Translations under genes and position numbers: made by a program
Notes under the pieces: model-generated
Database searches by the model: none
What the model was told of the DNA's origin: nothing
Seen by the model: the letters and a program-made list of their open reading frames with translations, nothing else
Assembly (NCBI GenBank): GCA_944392235.1
Contig: CALXVZ010000009.1
Coordinates: forward strand, 1 to 41,365
DNA length: 41,365 nt
Reading direction: 5' to 3'
Source: an uncultured Alphaproteobacteria bacterium
GTDB taxonomy: Bacteria > Pseudomonadota > Alphaproteobacteria > RF32 > CAG-239
Part shown: positions 7,287 to 15,793 of the stretch, piece by piece
Layout of the letters: every line of letters starts with the position of its first letter
Numbering within the stretch: the stretch's first letter is position 1

Positions 7287-9770
7287 ATGAAAAAATTTCT
7301 TAAATATATTCCTATTCTTTTATTTTTAATCATTGTATTGCATACTGACTGTGCTTATGCCGATTTTGGGGATTTTTTAAAAAAATTAAAGGATGAAGCT
7401 CTCGATCTTGCCGGAAAAACTGCTGCTAAACTTTTAGGTATTGATACTGAAGATAATTGCGAACCCCCTACTCTAGGAAGCACCTATTGTCTCTTTTGCC
7501 CGATGTTTCGAGTTATTGTTAATGCTGCAAGTTTTGTAGCTGATAGGTCATATGACCTCTTTTCTACGGAATTAGGAGAGCTTGTTCTTATTTTTCTTGC
7601 CGTATCTTTATCTCTCATTATCTTACGTAATATTGCAACCTTTGGTTCAAAAGATCCTGGAGCTCTTCTCAATGATATTTTTCGGAAAACTTTTGTTTGT
7701 ATTACTGTTTATATTATTATTTATAAAGACTACCATCAATTTGTAAATACATTTATTTTGCCAATTATCTCTTCAATGGCTGATTTTACAAGCATATTTG
7801 GTTCTATTATAGTGTCTAGTTCTGCAGAGGGTTACAGCGGAACTTTGGAAGTCGGAACAGTTGGTTCTAAAAACGAAGGTGGCTTAGCAGGCGGCTTAGG
7901 TGCTTGGCTGGTTGGCTGGGCTGAAACTATTGAGAATAAAATTAATATTTTATTTGAATTCGGTGAATGGGGTGTTTGCTTAGGTAATGGTCCCAAACGT
8001 CTATTCCATTTAATTCCTAACCCTATATTTATTCTTGATGGAATTATTCTTTATCTTGCTGGTTTATTCTTTATGATTGCATATCCTTGGGTGTTGGCTG
8101 ATGCTCTTTTACAGTTTGGAATAGCTATGACGCTTTTGCCTTTTGCTATTTGTGGATATGCTTTTTCTGGAACAAAACAATATCTTTCACGTATCTTTTC
8201 TTGGATATTAAATTCTCTATTTGTCTTCCTCTTTATGGCTATCTTTCTTTATATTATTTTAACATATATTGGGGACTTTTTAGGTGTGGCACTTAAGGGG
8301 GATGATCCTGATAAAATCTTTCTTAATCCAAATCAGGGGGTTGCATTTTATGGACCCAATATGCTCAAAATTGTTTTCCTTTTAGTTATAGGGTGGGCTT
8401 ATATGCCGTTTATCTCTAAATTAGCTTCTTCTTTTGCTGAAGGCTCTGGGATTAGTGCTGCAGGAAAACTTGGTGATGCAGTCAAAAATACTGTTGATGC
8501 GAAGACTCGTAAGGCGGCTGATTGGGGAGTTGGTGTCGCTGGTAATGCTGCAAAAACAGCTGCAAGAGTAACAGATAGACGTATTCGCGCCGGTATTCGT
8601 CAAGGTGCTATGATGGGTATTGGACTTTTGGGAGCAGGAAATGGTCGTGGCGGTAAAACTCTTAGTTTTGCTGGTATGAAATTTGATGCTCAGCAAAATT
8701 CTAGGGGTAAATATATTGAACGGACATTTACATCTATTACGGGGCGTAAACACCAAATGGCTTCTGATAAATATACAACCATAAAAGATGAATATTCTAA
8801 AACCTCAGGTAAACGAATTGGCAGAAAAGTTGAGTTTAAGCATGGATTTGTTCAAAATTATCTCCTTGACAAAGAAACTGGGCGTATCAATCAAGGAGCT
8901 TTGCAAACATTACTTGATTCACCATTAGCACAAAAACCTGAGTATAGACAAGCTATTATGGAGCAAGTAGCTATTGAAATGTATAAAATTAAAACGGGAA
9001 AAGATGTTGGTAAATATTTTAAATCTCGTGATACTTTTTATGATCCTGTTACAAACTCCCTTAGAATGGAACAAGTAGATTATAAAGGAAAAACAACTAC
9101 TATTGAATTTTCAATGGATGCAACTACCGGACAAGTTGCGACGAGTTGGCTCGTTCAGGATAAACATAACTTTAGTATGGGATGTGACAACGGATTATTA
9201 CATTTTGCTAAAGTTGGTAAGAAAACTGCTGGTGATATTCGTAATGGAGCTAAGATACTTAGCTCTCAGACTATTCAGAAGTACTCTGAATTTGCTCAAA
9301 AAGGACATGATCATTTTACGGATAAAATGGACGGTAATCAAATAGTTGAAAGCAACGGAAGCATTGCTCAAGATGTTGATATTCGTTTTGCTGGAAATAA
9401 AGATTACAAAGGCGATCTATTTGCTGGTATGAGAAATGGAATTTGTGGCATTGATCAAATTGATGGAAAATCAGTCAAAGATTATGTTCATAGAGATATA
9501 TTGGTTCGCAATCGCAGAGCTGGTGCAAATAAATTTAAGATTAACCCTGGACGTGTTCCTCCTAGAGGTTCTGGAGCTGCTTCTTCTGGGGCCGGTTCTG
9601 TTGAAGATCTTACGAGAACATTCTTGGATATTGCTGATGGAACTGGACGTATTATCGGAAAAGTGGATGCTAGTAATGTCGTCTTTGGGTTGGGTGGAAC
9701 TCGTATCGGATTTGTTAGTGGAGGAATTGCTTATGATATGTCTAGCACGCCAATAGGACATGTACTTTAA
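7287..9770 (+). CDS. VirB6/TrbL-family protein with large C-terminal extension
   Basis: 827 residues. The N-terminal 390 or so repeat the array pattern: signal peptide (AYA then D, near 25), CLFC (68-71), TFGSKDPG (118-125), helices, the acidic residue in a hydrophobic run (LADALLQ) with LLPFA, and a final helix. About 440 soluble residues follow: first an Ala-rich amphipathic part, then a mixed domain without a motif I recognise, and last a low-complexity PPRGSG linker. The end holds imperfect repeats of a G-x-x-IG-x-V pattern (nt 9624-9767). Rickettsiales VirB6-like proteins often carry comparable long extensions. ATG 7287 follows AGGAGG by 6 nt; the longer frame from 7134 overlaps the previous gene and is rejected. 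Last gene of unit 1. Confidence 0.75.
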   Translation: MKKFLKYIPILLFLIIVLHTDCAYADFGDFLKKLKDEALDLAGKTAAKLLGIDTEDNCEPPTLGSTYCLFCPMFRVIVNAASFVADRSYDLFSTELGELVLIFLAVSLSLIILRNIATFGSKDPGALLNDIFRKTFVCITVYIIIYKDYHQFVNTFILPIISSMADFTSIFGSIIVSSSAEGYSGTLEVGTVGSKNEGGLAGGLGAWLVGWAETIENKINILFEFGEWGVCLGNGPKRLFHLIPNPIFILDGIILYLAGLFFMIAYPWVLADALLQFGIAMTLLPFAICGYAFSGTKQYLSRIFSWILNSLFVFLFMAIFLYIILTYIGDFLGVALKGDDPDKIFLNPNQGVAFYGPNMLKIVFLLVIGWAYMPFISKLASSFAEGSGISAAGKLGDAVKNTVDAKTRKAADWGVGVAGNAAKTAARVTDRRIRAGIRQGAMMGIGLLGAGNGRGGKTLSFAGMKFDAQQNSRGKYIERTFTSITGRKHQMASDKYTTIKDEYSKTSGKRIGRKVEFKHGFVQNYLLDKETGRINQGALQTLLDSPLAQKPEYRQAIMEQVAIEMYKIKTGKDVGKYFKSRDTFYDPVTNSLRMEQVDYKGKTTTIEFSMDATTGQVATSWLVQDKHNFSMGCDNGLLHFAKVGKKTAGDIRNGAKILSSQTIQKYSEFAQKGHDHFTDKMDGNQIVESNGSIAQDVDIRFAGNKDYKGDLFAGMRNGICGIDQIDGKSVKDYVHRDILVRNRRAGANKFKINPGRVPPRGSGAASSGAGSVEDLTRTFLDIADGTGRIIGKVDASNVVFGLGGTRIGFVSGGIAYDMSSTPIGHVL

Positions 9771-9790
9771 TTCTATCTGCATCTTTCTTT

Positions 9791-9825
9791 AAGAAACGAC
9801 ACCTTTGTTTGTCGTTTCTTTTGTT
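9791..9825 (+). terminator. Intrinsic terminator of the VirB6 unit
   Basis: A perfect 11-bp stem (AAGAAACGACA at 9791-9801, TGTCGTTTCTT at 9810-9820) with an 8-nt loop, followed by T-rich sequence, 20 nt after the stop of the last VirB6-like gene. It separates the two transcription units of the secretion-like region. Confidence 0.85.
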
Positions 9826-9926
9826 TAAATATAATAACTTACACCATCTTTTCTTTTATTATACAGCCTTTTATATATCAATCCCATTGACAAAAGTTAT
9901 ACAGATTTAAATGTTTTTTTCGTTTT

Positions 9927-9956
9927 TTGACTTGCATATTTTTTTGGCAATATTAT
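9927..9956 (+). promoter_or_regulatory. Promoter of the second unit
   Basis: TTGACT at 9927-9932 and TATTAT at 9951-9956, 18 nt apart, give a near-consensus sigma-70 promoter about 40 nt upstream of the regulator gene at 9995. The preceding terminator supports an independent start here. If the regulator is autoregulatory, its operator should lie close to these boxes; no obvious palindrome is seen. Confidence 0.6.
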
Positions 9957-9994
9957 TATCTACTTAAAGTTATTTTCATGTGAGGTGTATTGCT

Positions 9995-10972
9995 ATGGAA
10001 GAAATCGTATTTCCTAACCAAATTAGAATTAATCGTAAAATGCGTGGCGTGTCAATGCAGGATTTGGCTGATAAACTTGGTATCAGTCTCTCTGCTATTT
10101 CTAAAATCGAAAAAGGTTATAGAAGACTTAATCAAGAACAGTTAATTCTTGTTGCTGAAATCTTGGATTGTTCTTTACAAGATTTGTATGTTAATGAACA
10201 AAATTCTCAGCAGGAAGTTGTTCTTGCTTGGAAAAAAGAACAGGAACGTAGACAGGAAATTAATAAAAGTAGTGGCTTGAAAGTTCTTGGTGCCGCCTTG
10301 AGATATATTAGAAATGAAAAATCTCTTACCCTTATTGAAGTTGCTGAAAATGCTGATATGACTTTATCCGTATACCATCGTATTGAAATGGGACAACGTG
10401 AAGTTTCTGATAAAGAATATAAAAATATTGCTAAAGCTTTGGGTTTTGATGTTGATGTGCTAAAAGATGAAATTAAAAAACTTGATGAAGCTGGTTCTTT
10501 AGAGGAAATTATTGCTCATAATGATACAAAATATAAAGTCGCTAATGCTACTCGTATAATTAATGAACACTCTAGCAGTAATAATATTGATTTAGATGTC
10601 TTAAAAGTGCCTGTATTCGGTATTTCTGGCGCAGATGGTTCTATCTTGATTGATAGATCTTCTTCATCTAAAGAAGCCTTTAAACCTGCTAACTTATATG
10701 ACAAACGTGATGTTTATGGCGTGAGTTTGTGTTCTCGTCGATTGGGTTCAATCTTGTCGAATCGTGCGGTTATGTTTGTTGCTCCTAGCGAGGTTGCTAG
10801 TGTTGGTGATATTGCTCTTTATTATAAAAATGATCAACAAGCTTACGTCGTTAGTGTTCGTGAAGATGAAACAGGTCAGCTATATGGTTTAATGTGGAAT
10901 CCTGAAGAACGTATCTATTTTGATAATGATGATTTTAAAAAAATTCATAAAGTTGTAGATATTGCTCTTTAA
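9995..10972 (+). CDS. XRE-family regulator with two HTH domains and an S24-like tail
   Basis: 325-residue cytoplasmic DNA-binding protein. Two Cro/CI-type helix-turn-helix domains are seen: residues about 10-65 (LADKLGISLSAISKIEKG) and about 92-155 (AENADMTLSVYHRIEMGQR). The C-terminal part (about 205-325) has the strand order of the LexA/CI peptidase S24 fold (VPVFG, VGDIALYY, AYVVSV, IHKVVDI). Neither the Ser-Met nor the Lys of the self-cleavage dyad is apparent: the regions read SRRLGS and VVSVRE. It may therefore be a non-cleaving dimer domain. ATG 9995 is chosen for GAGG 7-8 nt upstream; GTG 9980 would overlap it. As first gene of unit 2 it is a likely regulator of the secretion-like cluster (inference). 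Confidence 0.75.
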   Translation: MEEIVFPNQIRINRKMRGVSMQDLADKLGISLSAISKIEKGYRRLNQEQLILVAEILDCSLQDLYVNEQNSQQEVVLAWKKEQERRQEINKSSGLKVLGAALRYIRNEKSLTLIEVAENADMTLSVYHRIEMGQREVSDKEYKNIAKALGFDVDVLKDEIKKLDEAGSLEEIIAHNDTKYKVANATRIINEHSSSNNIDLDVLKVPVFGISGADGSILIDRSSSSKEAFKPANLYDKRDVYGVSLCSRRLGSILSNRAVMFVAPSEVASVGDIALYYKNDQQAYVVSVREDETGQLYGLMWNPEERIYFDNDDFKKIHKVVDIAL

Positions 10973-11042
10973 TCGAGACTTGTAATTAGTTTAAATACTT
11001 AAAGCTATTTTGAATTAATAATTTTGTATAAAGGTTGGGATC

Positions 11043-13952
11043 GTGGAAAATTTAAATGATGCAGAATTCGGTAGTGATAAAACTGGTGAAGAAGCACCGC
11101 TTTTAGTCGCTCAACGTTATCTGAATATTTTTAGACAAGTCCATATTTTTAATAAAGCAAAACGTGATGAGTTTGATGACGAATTGCTTGCTTTACCGCA
11201 AAATATTACTGACTTCTTTAAAAAAATGCCAGGCGGTAGATTACTTGTTGAACATATTGAGAAAGTTAAAACTGAACGAGGCATCGCTTTTGTTAAAGCA
11301 AATCTCTCTGAATTTGATGAAGGTTCCGGTAAAACGGATACTCCTCAGATTTCTACCGCCGGTGGTGTTGTTCAGGCTGTTTCCGGAACTATTACTCTTG
11401 ATGATTCTTTTGCTGATAAATTAGCTCAGGCCATGGCTAATGCTTTTAAACAACTTCCACAGAACCCTATTGTCACTAACGCTTCTGGCTCTTCTACAAT
11501 AACGGCAGATTTTGGTAATGCTTTTGATATTATTGCGGAAGAAATTAGAACTTCTAGAGCTTCTTTACTTGATGTGCTTAAGGAAACTAGAAGTATTACA
11601 GATTCTGTTATTGCTTCTCAAGTTTCTATCTCTCGTATTTTGGAAGGAATCCTTTCTACAAGAGATCGTGATGATACAGATATTGCTGATCTTAATAACA
11701 GAATTATTGCTTCTCAAGCATCTATTACTAAATTGCTTGAAGGGCTATATACCGCAAATAATAAAAAAAATAATGAAATCTCTGAATATCTGAATGTTGA
11801 AAAAAGATTGCAGCGTTTTAGAGAAGAAATTACTGGTGATTTAGATGTTTCTTTACAAAAGATGCAGGAACTCTTTAAAGTTTGTGCAGAAAGTGTTCAA
11901 GATAGAAAAATTCTTATAGAAACAGTGCCCACAGCTGCTCAAACTACCTATGGTATGGTAAATGCAGGTGTTACTGATAAAAATGTTAAACCGGCACAAA
12001 ATGTCGAATCAAACTCTATGCCGTCAGCTATTGATAATGATTCATCTTCTTTTAATATTAAATCTTCTTTAGATGATGATTTAGAGCAAGTTCCTGAGAT
12101 TATTGATGAACATGATGATGTCAGCTCGTCCAATATTTCATCTCCTTTTAATAATATTCAGTCTTTGTCTGATACTCAAAATCCTTTAATTGAAGGACAT
12201 AAAAAGAAGAAAAAGAAGAAGAAAAAAAATAGAGAAGCATTGCTTCAACCCCCTCAAAATTCTTTGGATAATAGCCCTACAACGCAAGCTGAGAGAGTTA
12301 TACCTCAACAAATAAATCAGCAGTCTCACCCTCAGGTTTCTACTGTTGCTGTTGGGGGGATTATTAGAAATTCGAGTTTCAAACATCAGGATGATTTCAA
12401 AAATGTTGATTTGAATACTCCTCCTCTAGATACTTTTGATGATATCGATGATATTTCTCCTTCAAATGATTTCCATTGGCATGATGTTACCTCTTTTTCT
12501 GATGATGAGGAGAAACCTTGGGAACAAAATACATCTCAAGAATCTTCGTCCGATTTCGCTTCTTTAGATGAGGGAGATCAGATATCAAATCTTGATGATT
12601 TGGACTTTTCTCTCCCAAATAATGATGTTATTCAACAAAATAATACATTTGAAGAAGAAACTCCAACTGTCGAACATATTAATGATTTTAATGATAATCT
12701 TGATGATGATTTGGATTTTGCTCTACCGCAAACTAATCATAATCTTGAAGATGATACTTCTGAAAACTCGAATAATGATAACTCTTTGAGTTTTGATAAA
12801 TTAATAGATGAAGATACATCGTCTGTTTTAGGTAAATCCGATGATGACTTAAACTTTGCTTTGCCCACAACAGAAAATACCCCCTCATCAGATGATGAAG
12901 ACTTAAATTCAAATATGGACGATATCCCAGCTTTAGATAGTTTTGTTGAAGATAATCAGGATTTTTCCGTACCTGAATTTGATAACCATGTGCAGAAACC
13001 TGTTTCCGAATATGATCATTCTGAAAATGAGCTCCAGAACTCTCATTTAGATGATTTTAATACTCCACAGAATCTAGCAGATAGTTTAGATGATATATAT
13101 AGCCATTCTGCAGAAGATGTTTCTTCGACAAATATGCCTTTAGATGCTTCTTTAGATCAAGAAACTTCTAGCATCTCTAATTCTTCTGATCTACTAGATG
13201 ATACAAATTTTACATCTCTTGATAATCTTATTTCATCTTCTGAGGCTGATGAAAATGATGTTACTGATAATGATACAGGTCTAGATCAATTTATACAGCC
13301 TACTCCAAATGAAAATGATCATAATGTTGAGCAGAGGGTTTCGCCAAATCTTGATGCAACTCCATCAGCTTCTTTAGATGATTTTGTAGCGTCTAATATT
13401 GATACTCAAGTTAAACAACCAGATATACAACCTTCTTCATCAATTGATGATCTTCTTATGGATGAGAACGCTCCTTTACAGCAAGATGAAATTTCTTCAT
13501 ATGCGCCACAAAACGTTTCGCATGCTTCTGATCATCATCAAGATACCTCTAGCAGATATAGTGCTGAACTTGATAAAATTCGACAAGCTCTTACAGCTGA
13601 TTCGGTAGATATTGCTTCTCTTGATCAACCTATTGAATTAGATGATTATAGCGATGATGAAAATGTTGGGAAAAATGATTATGATGATGATATTCCTCAG
13701 CAGAATAATTCTTCCGGTAATAGTCAAAATCAGCAGGTATCTGTTGAAAATGCCTCCGCTAATACTGATAACAAACAACCAACAAATACAAATGCTTCTG
13801 ATGAAGATGATTGGGAATGGGAATATGTTGATGAAAATGGTAATAAAATTTCAGCTGATGATAGCCAAGATTGGGAATGGGAGTATGTCGAAGATGATAG
13901 CGATAATATAAATCAAACTCCTGATACAACTGTAACAGATAATAAAAAGTAA
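11043..13952 (+). CDS. Large acidic low-complexity protein with short repeats
   Basis: 969 residues, not recognised. The N-terminal 100 or so residues look globular, followed by helical, coiled-coil-like sequence to about residue 300. From about 330 onward it is Asp/Ser/Asn-rich and probably disordered. A run of nine lysines interrupts it (nt 12200-12230). Short repeats recur: LDDLDFSLP, LDDDLDFALP and DDDLNFALP (nt 12592-12868), then DWEWEYV twice near the C-terminus (about 13808 and 13868). No signal peptide or membrane helix is seen, so it is probably cytoplasmic. GTG 11043 is the start in this frame; the ribosome site is weak (AAGG, about 8 nt upstream). A scaffold or secreted substrate of the neighbouring system is possible, but this is inference. 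Confidence 0.75.
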   Translation: MENLNDAEFGSDKTGEEAPLLVAQRYLNIFRQVHIFNKAKRDEFDDELLALPQNITDFFKKMPGGRLLVEHIEKVKTERGIAFVKANLSEFDEGSGKTDTPQISTAGGVVQAVSGTITLDDSFADKLAQAMANAFKQLPQNPIVTNASGSSTITADFGNAFDIIAEEIRTSRASLLDVLKETRSITDSVIASQVSISRILEGILSTRDRDDTDIADLNNRIIASQASITKLLEGLYTANNKKNNEISEYLNVEKRLQRFREEITGDLDVSLQKMQELFKVCAESVQDRKILIETVPTAAQTTYGMVNAGVTDKNVKPAQNVESNSMPSAIDNDSSSFNIKSSLDDDLEQVPEIIDEHDDVSSSNISSPFNNIQSLSDTQNPLIEGHKKKKKKKKKNREALLQPPQNSLDNSPTTQAERVIPQQINQQSHPQVSTVAVGGIIRNSSFKHQDDFKNVDLNTPPLDTFDDIDDISPSNDFHWHDVTSFSDDEEKPWEQNTSQESSSDFASLDEGDQISNLDDLDFSLPNNDVIQQNNTFEEETPTVEHINDFNDNLDDDLDFALPQTNHNLEDDTSENSNNDNSLSFDKLIDEDTSSVLGKSDDDLNFALPTTENTPSSDDEDLNSNMDDIPALDSFVEDNQDFSVPEFDNHVQKPVSEYDHSENELQNSHLDDFNTPQNLADSLDDIYSHSAEDVSSTNMPLDASLDQETSSISNSSDLLDDTNFTSLDNLISSSEADENDVTDNDTGLDQFIQPTPNENDHNVEQRVSPNLDATPSASLDDFVASNIDTQVKQPDIQPSSSIDDLLMDENAPLQQDEISSYAPQNVSHASDHHQDTSSRYSAELDKIRQALTADSVDIASLDQPIELDDYSDDENVGKNDYDDDIPQQNNSSGNSQNQQVSVENASANTDNKQPTNTNASDEDDWEWEYVDENGNKISADDSQDWEWEYVEDDSDNINQTPDTTVTDNKK

Positions 13953-14005
13953 AATTTGTTTGATTTATTTCTTTTATTCTTTATTTATAAAATAGAAGGT
14001 GGATA

Positions 14006-14503
14006 ATGAGTGATAATGATGAATTAACAGTTACAAAAGAATCTTTATGGTATATTGATAACTATGTGCTTATTAGAGATTACTATGACAGAACTGTGTC
14101 TCGTATTGCTGCGAGATGTATTCGTAAAGGCAATATTGCTGTAGAGGATTATCCCTTTTATCCTTATATTATTGATGTTCTTGAGGAACTTTGTGAAACT
14201 GGTAATTATATTCTTCAACATAGAGAATTGCATCCCTTTGTTGAAAAGAAAATAAAAGGTGGAGTGAAAGCTTTAGAGAAAAATTTAAACTTGTATAAAC
14301 AGGAATTGGAAAGGAATTCTTCTGTGGATATGGCTGCTAAAAAAGATGAGGATTTAAGTGCAGCTAAAGATGCTTTTAGTGGGTTTACAAATCAATCAGA
14401 TGATCCAACTAAGGGAGCAGGACAAAGTATTGACGATGTTGTTGCCAAACTTGTCGCTGAACAGGAAAAAATTATAAAAGAACAAGAGGATAAGGATGAC
14501 TAA
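14006..14503 (+). CDS. Small soluble protein of unknown function
   Basis: 165 residues without signal peptide or membrane segment. The first 90 or so are rich in Tyr, Ile and Arg and look helical and compact (SLWYIDNYVLIRDYY, YPFYPYIIDVLEEL). The second half is charged with Lys/Glu-rich helices and a disordered Gln/Ser stretch, ending in KEQEDKDD. The family is not recognised. AGAAGGTGG precedes ATG 14006. The end overlaps the start of the secretin-like lipoprotein by 8 nt, so translation is probably coupled. A cytoplasmic partner or chaperone of that system is conceivable but unproven. Confidence 0.7.
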   Translation: MSDNDELTVTKESLWYIDNYVLIRDYYDRTVSRIAARCIRKGNIAVEDYPFYPYIIDVLEELCETGNYILQHRELHPFVEKKIKGGVKALEKNLNLYKQELERNSSVDMAAKKDEDLSAAKDAFSGFTNQSDDPTKGAGQSIDDVVAKLVAEQEKIIKEQEDKDD

Positions 14504-15782
14504 ACTTAATCTATTTAAATATGGTAGATTTTTCTTCTTATGTATTACTTTGATGTCCGTTGTTGCTTGTAACCCTTATCAAAGTGATGAGGAGACTGTT
14601 ATTACTAGCACTGTTGTAGATGGAAGCACTAATAATAATTTTGTTATTCTTCCTCAGGAAAATCCTTATATGCTTCGCACAACTTTTCGTGCTAATGATT
14701 TAGATTTGGAAACACCTTTGCGTTGTAATGTAAATTGGAAAACGCAGGAAATGGTACAAATCTTACCTCATAATACGGTTTCTTTCAAAATAGAACGTAA
14801 TGATATTAATGACCCTTTGCCTAATTTTGAAGTGCGGAACTTTAGTTTTGATAATATTCCGGCAGAGCAGGCTTTATTGAAGCTTACACAAGAAGCAAAT
14901 ATTACGTTGGTCGCTAAAGATGCTCCCTATCCTAACCTTTATGGAAAAAACTTGAACGGGAGCTTTGCCGAGGTTGTTGATATGGTGGCGAAATCTGCAG
15001 ATTTATTCTATAGATATGATGCAAAAACTAATTCTATAATCCTAAACAGACGTGCTTCTTTTACTTTGTATGTTCCTAGTTCAAGAACAATTCTTCTTGG
15101 CTTTTTAGATGTTCTTCGTGGCGCTGGTATTACTGATATTGTTACAAATTGGAGAGATTATACAATTTCCTTTGATGCTAATTTAAACACAATCAATAAA
15201 ATTAATGAACTCATTAGTGATTTTGAAGATAATCCAACAATGGTTATGTATGACGTTAGCGTCTTCAGAGTTATTGCTAAGGAACCTTGTGGAGTTGTCT
15301 GGAATGATTTATTAAAAGATTTTAAATTTGGCACAATTGCTACAGCTCAAACAGGTGTTATTGGTAGAATGCTAACTGTTACTAATGATTTGTCTATTGA
15401 ACAATTGAAAAAATTTGTAGCAAAATACGCAACTATCCAAGATATCTCTGAAGGACGTTTCATTGTTCCTACCCGTTGGTTTTCTCGCTTTGATGTGGGG
15501 CGTTGCGGAAAATTAGATAATATGGAATATCCTTTATCAATTTTAGCTAAAGCTTCTACGGAAAAAAATGGGAGAATCTATTCCGAAATAACTCTTGATA
15601 CAACCGAAGGTGAAATTACTAGATTTAAACTTAGAAATAAACTTGGCGAAAATTTCTTGTTAATTGGTCTACCTAGTGAGATTTTTGGTAGTGCACCTCA
15701 AGGCTCTGAAACTATTGTTTTTATTGTTCCTAGATTGGTTAGAATGTTAAAAACTGATGAGAAAATAAAAAATAAAATTTAG
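14496..15782 (+). CDS. Secretin-like lipoprotein (type IVb pilus/secretion type)
   Basis: 428 residues with a lipoprotein signal (LMSVVAC, Cys25). Residues about 110-190 match the secretin N0/STN pattern: FSFDNIPAEQALLKLTQEANI, then a short beta part. A second N-domain-like segment (LNTINKINELISDFEDNP, then MVMYDVSVFRV) is the ring-building domain that in secretins precedes the beta barrel. The C-terminal part (to the IVFIVPRLVR end) resembles the close of a secretin barrel domain. At 428 residues it is shorter than classical PilN/BfpB secretins and lacks a clear GG gate motif. It is expected in the outer membrane. A secretin beside VirB6 genes is unusual. Confidence is good for lipoprotein and secretin-like N domains, moderate for a full pore. 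Confidence 0.65.
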   Translation: MTKLNLFKYGRFFFLCITLMSVVACNPYQSDEETVITSTVVDGSTNNNFVILPQENPYMLRTTFRANDLDLETPLRCNVNWKTQEMVQILPHNTVSFKIERNDINDPLPNFEVRNFSFDNIPAEQALLKLTQEANITLVAKDAPYPNLYGKNLNGSFAEVVDMVAKSADLFYRYDAKTNSIILNRRASFTLYVPSSRTILLGFLDVLRGAGITDIVTNWRDYTISFDANLNTINKINELISDFEDNPTMVMYDVSVFRVIAKEPCGVVWNDLLKDFKFGTIATAQTGVIGRMLTVTNDLSIEQLKKFVAKYATIQDISEGRFIVPTRWFSRFDVGRCGKLDNMEYPLSILAKASTEKNGRIYSEITLDTTEGEITRFKLRNKLGENFLLIGLPSEIFGSAPQGSETIVFIVPRLVRMLKTDEKIKNKI

Positions 15783-15793
15783 AGGTGTTTGCT

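Noticed and set aside
11160-13911. Several frames of 60-93 codons overlapping the acidic protein gene
   Set aside because: They are shadows of its biased Asp/Ser codons, rich in Ile, Leu and Met, with no ribosome sites or protein-like composition.
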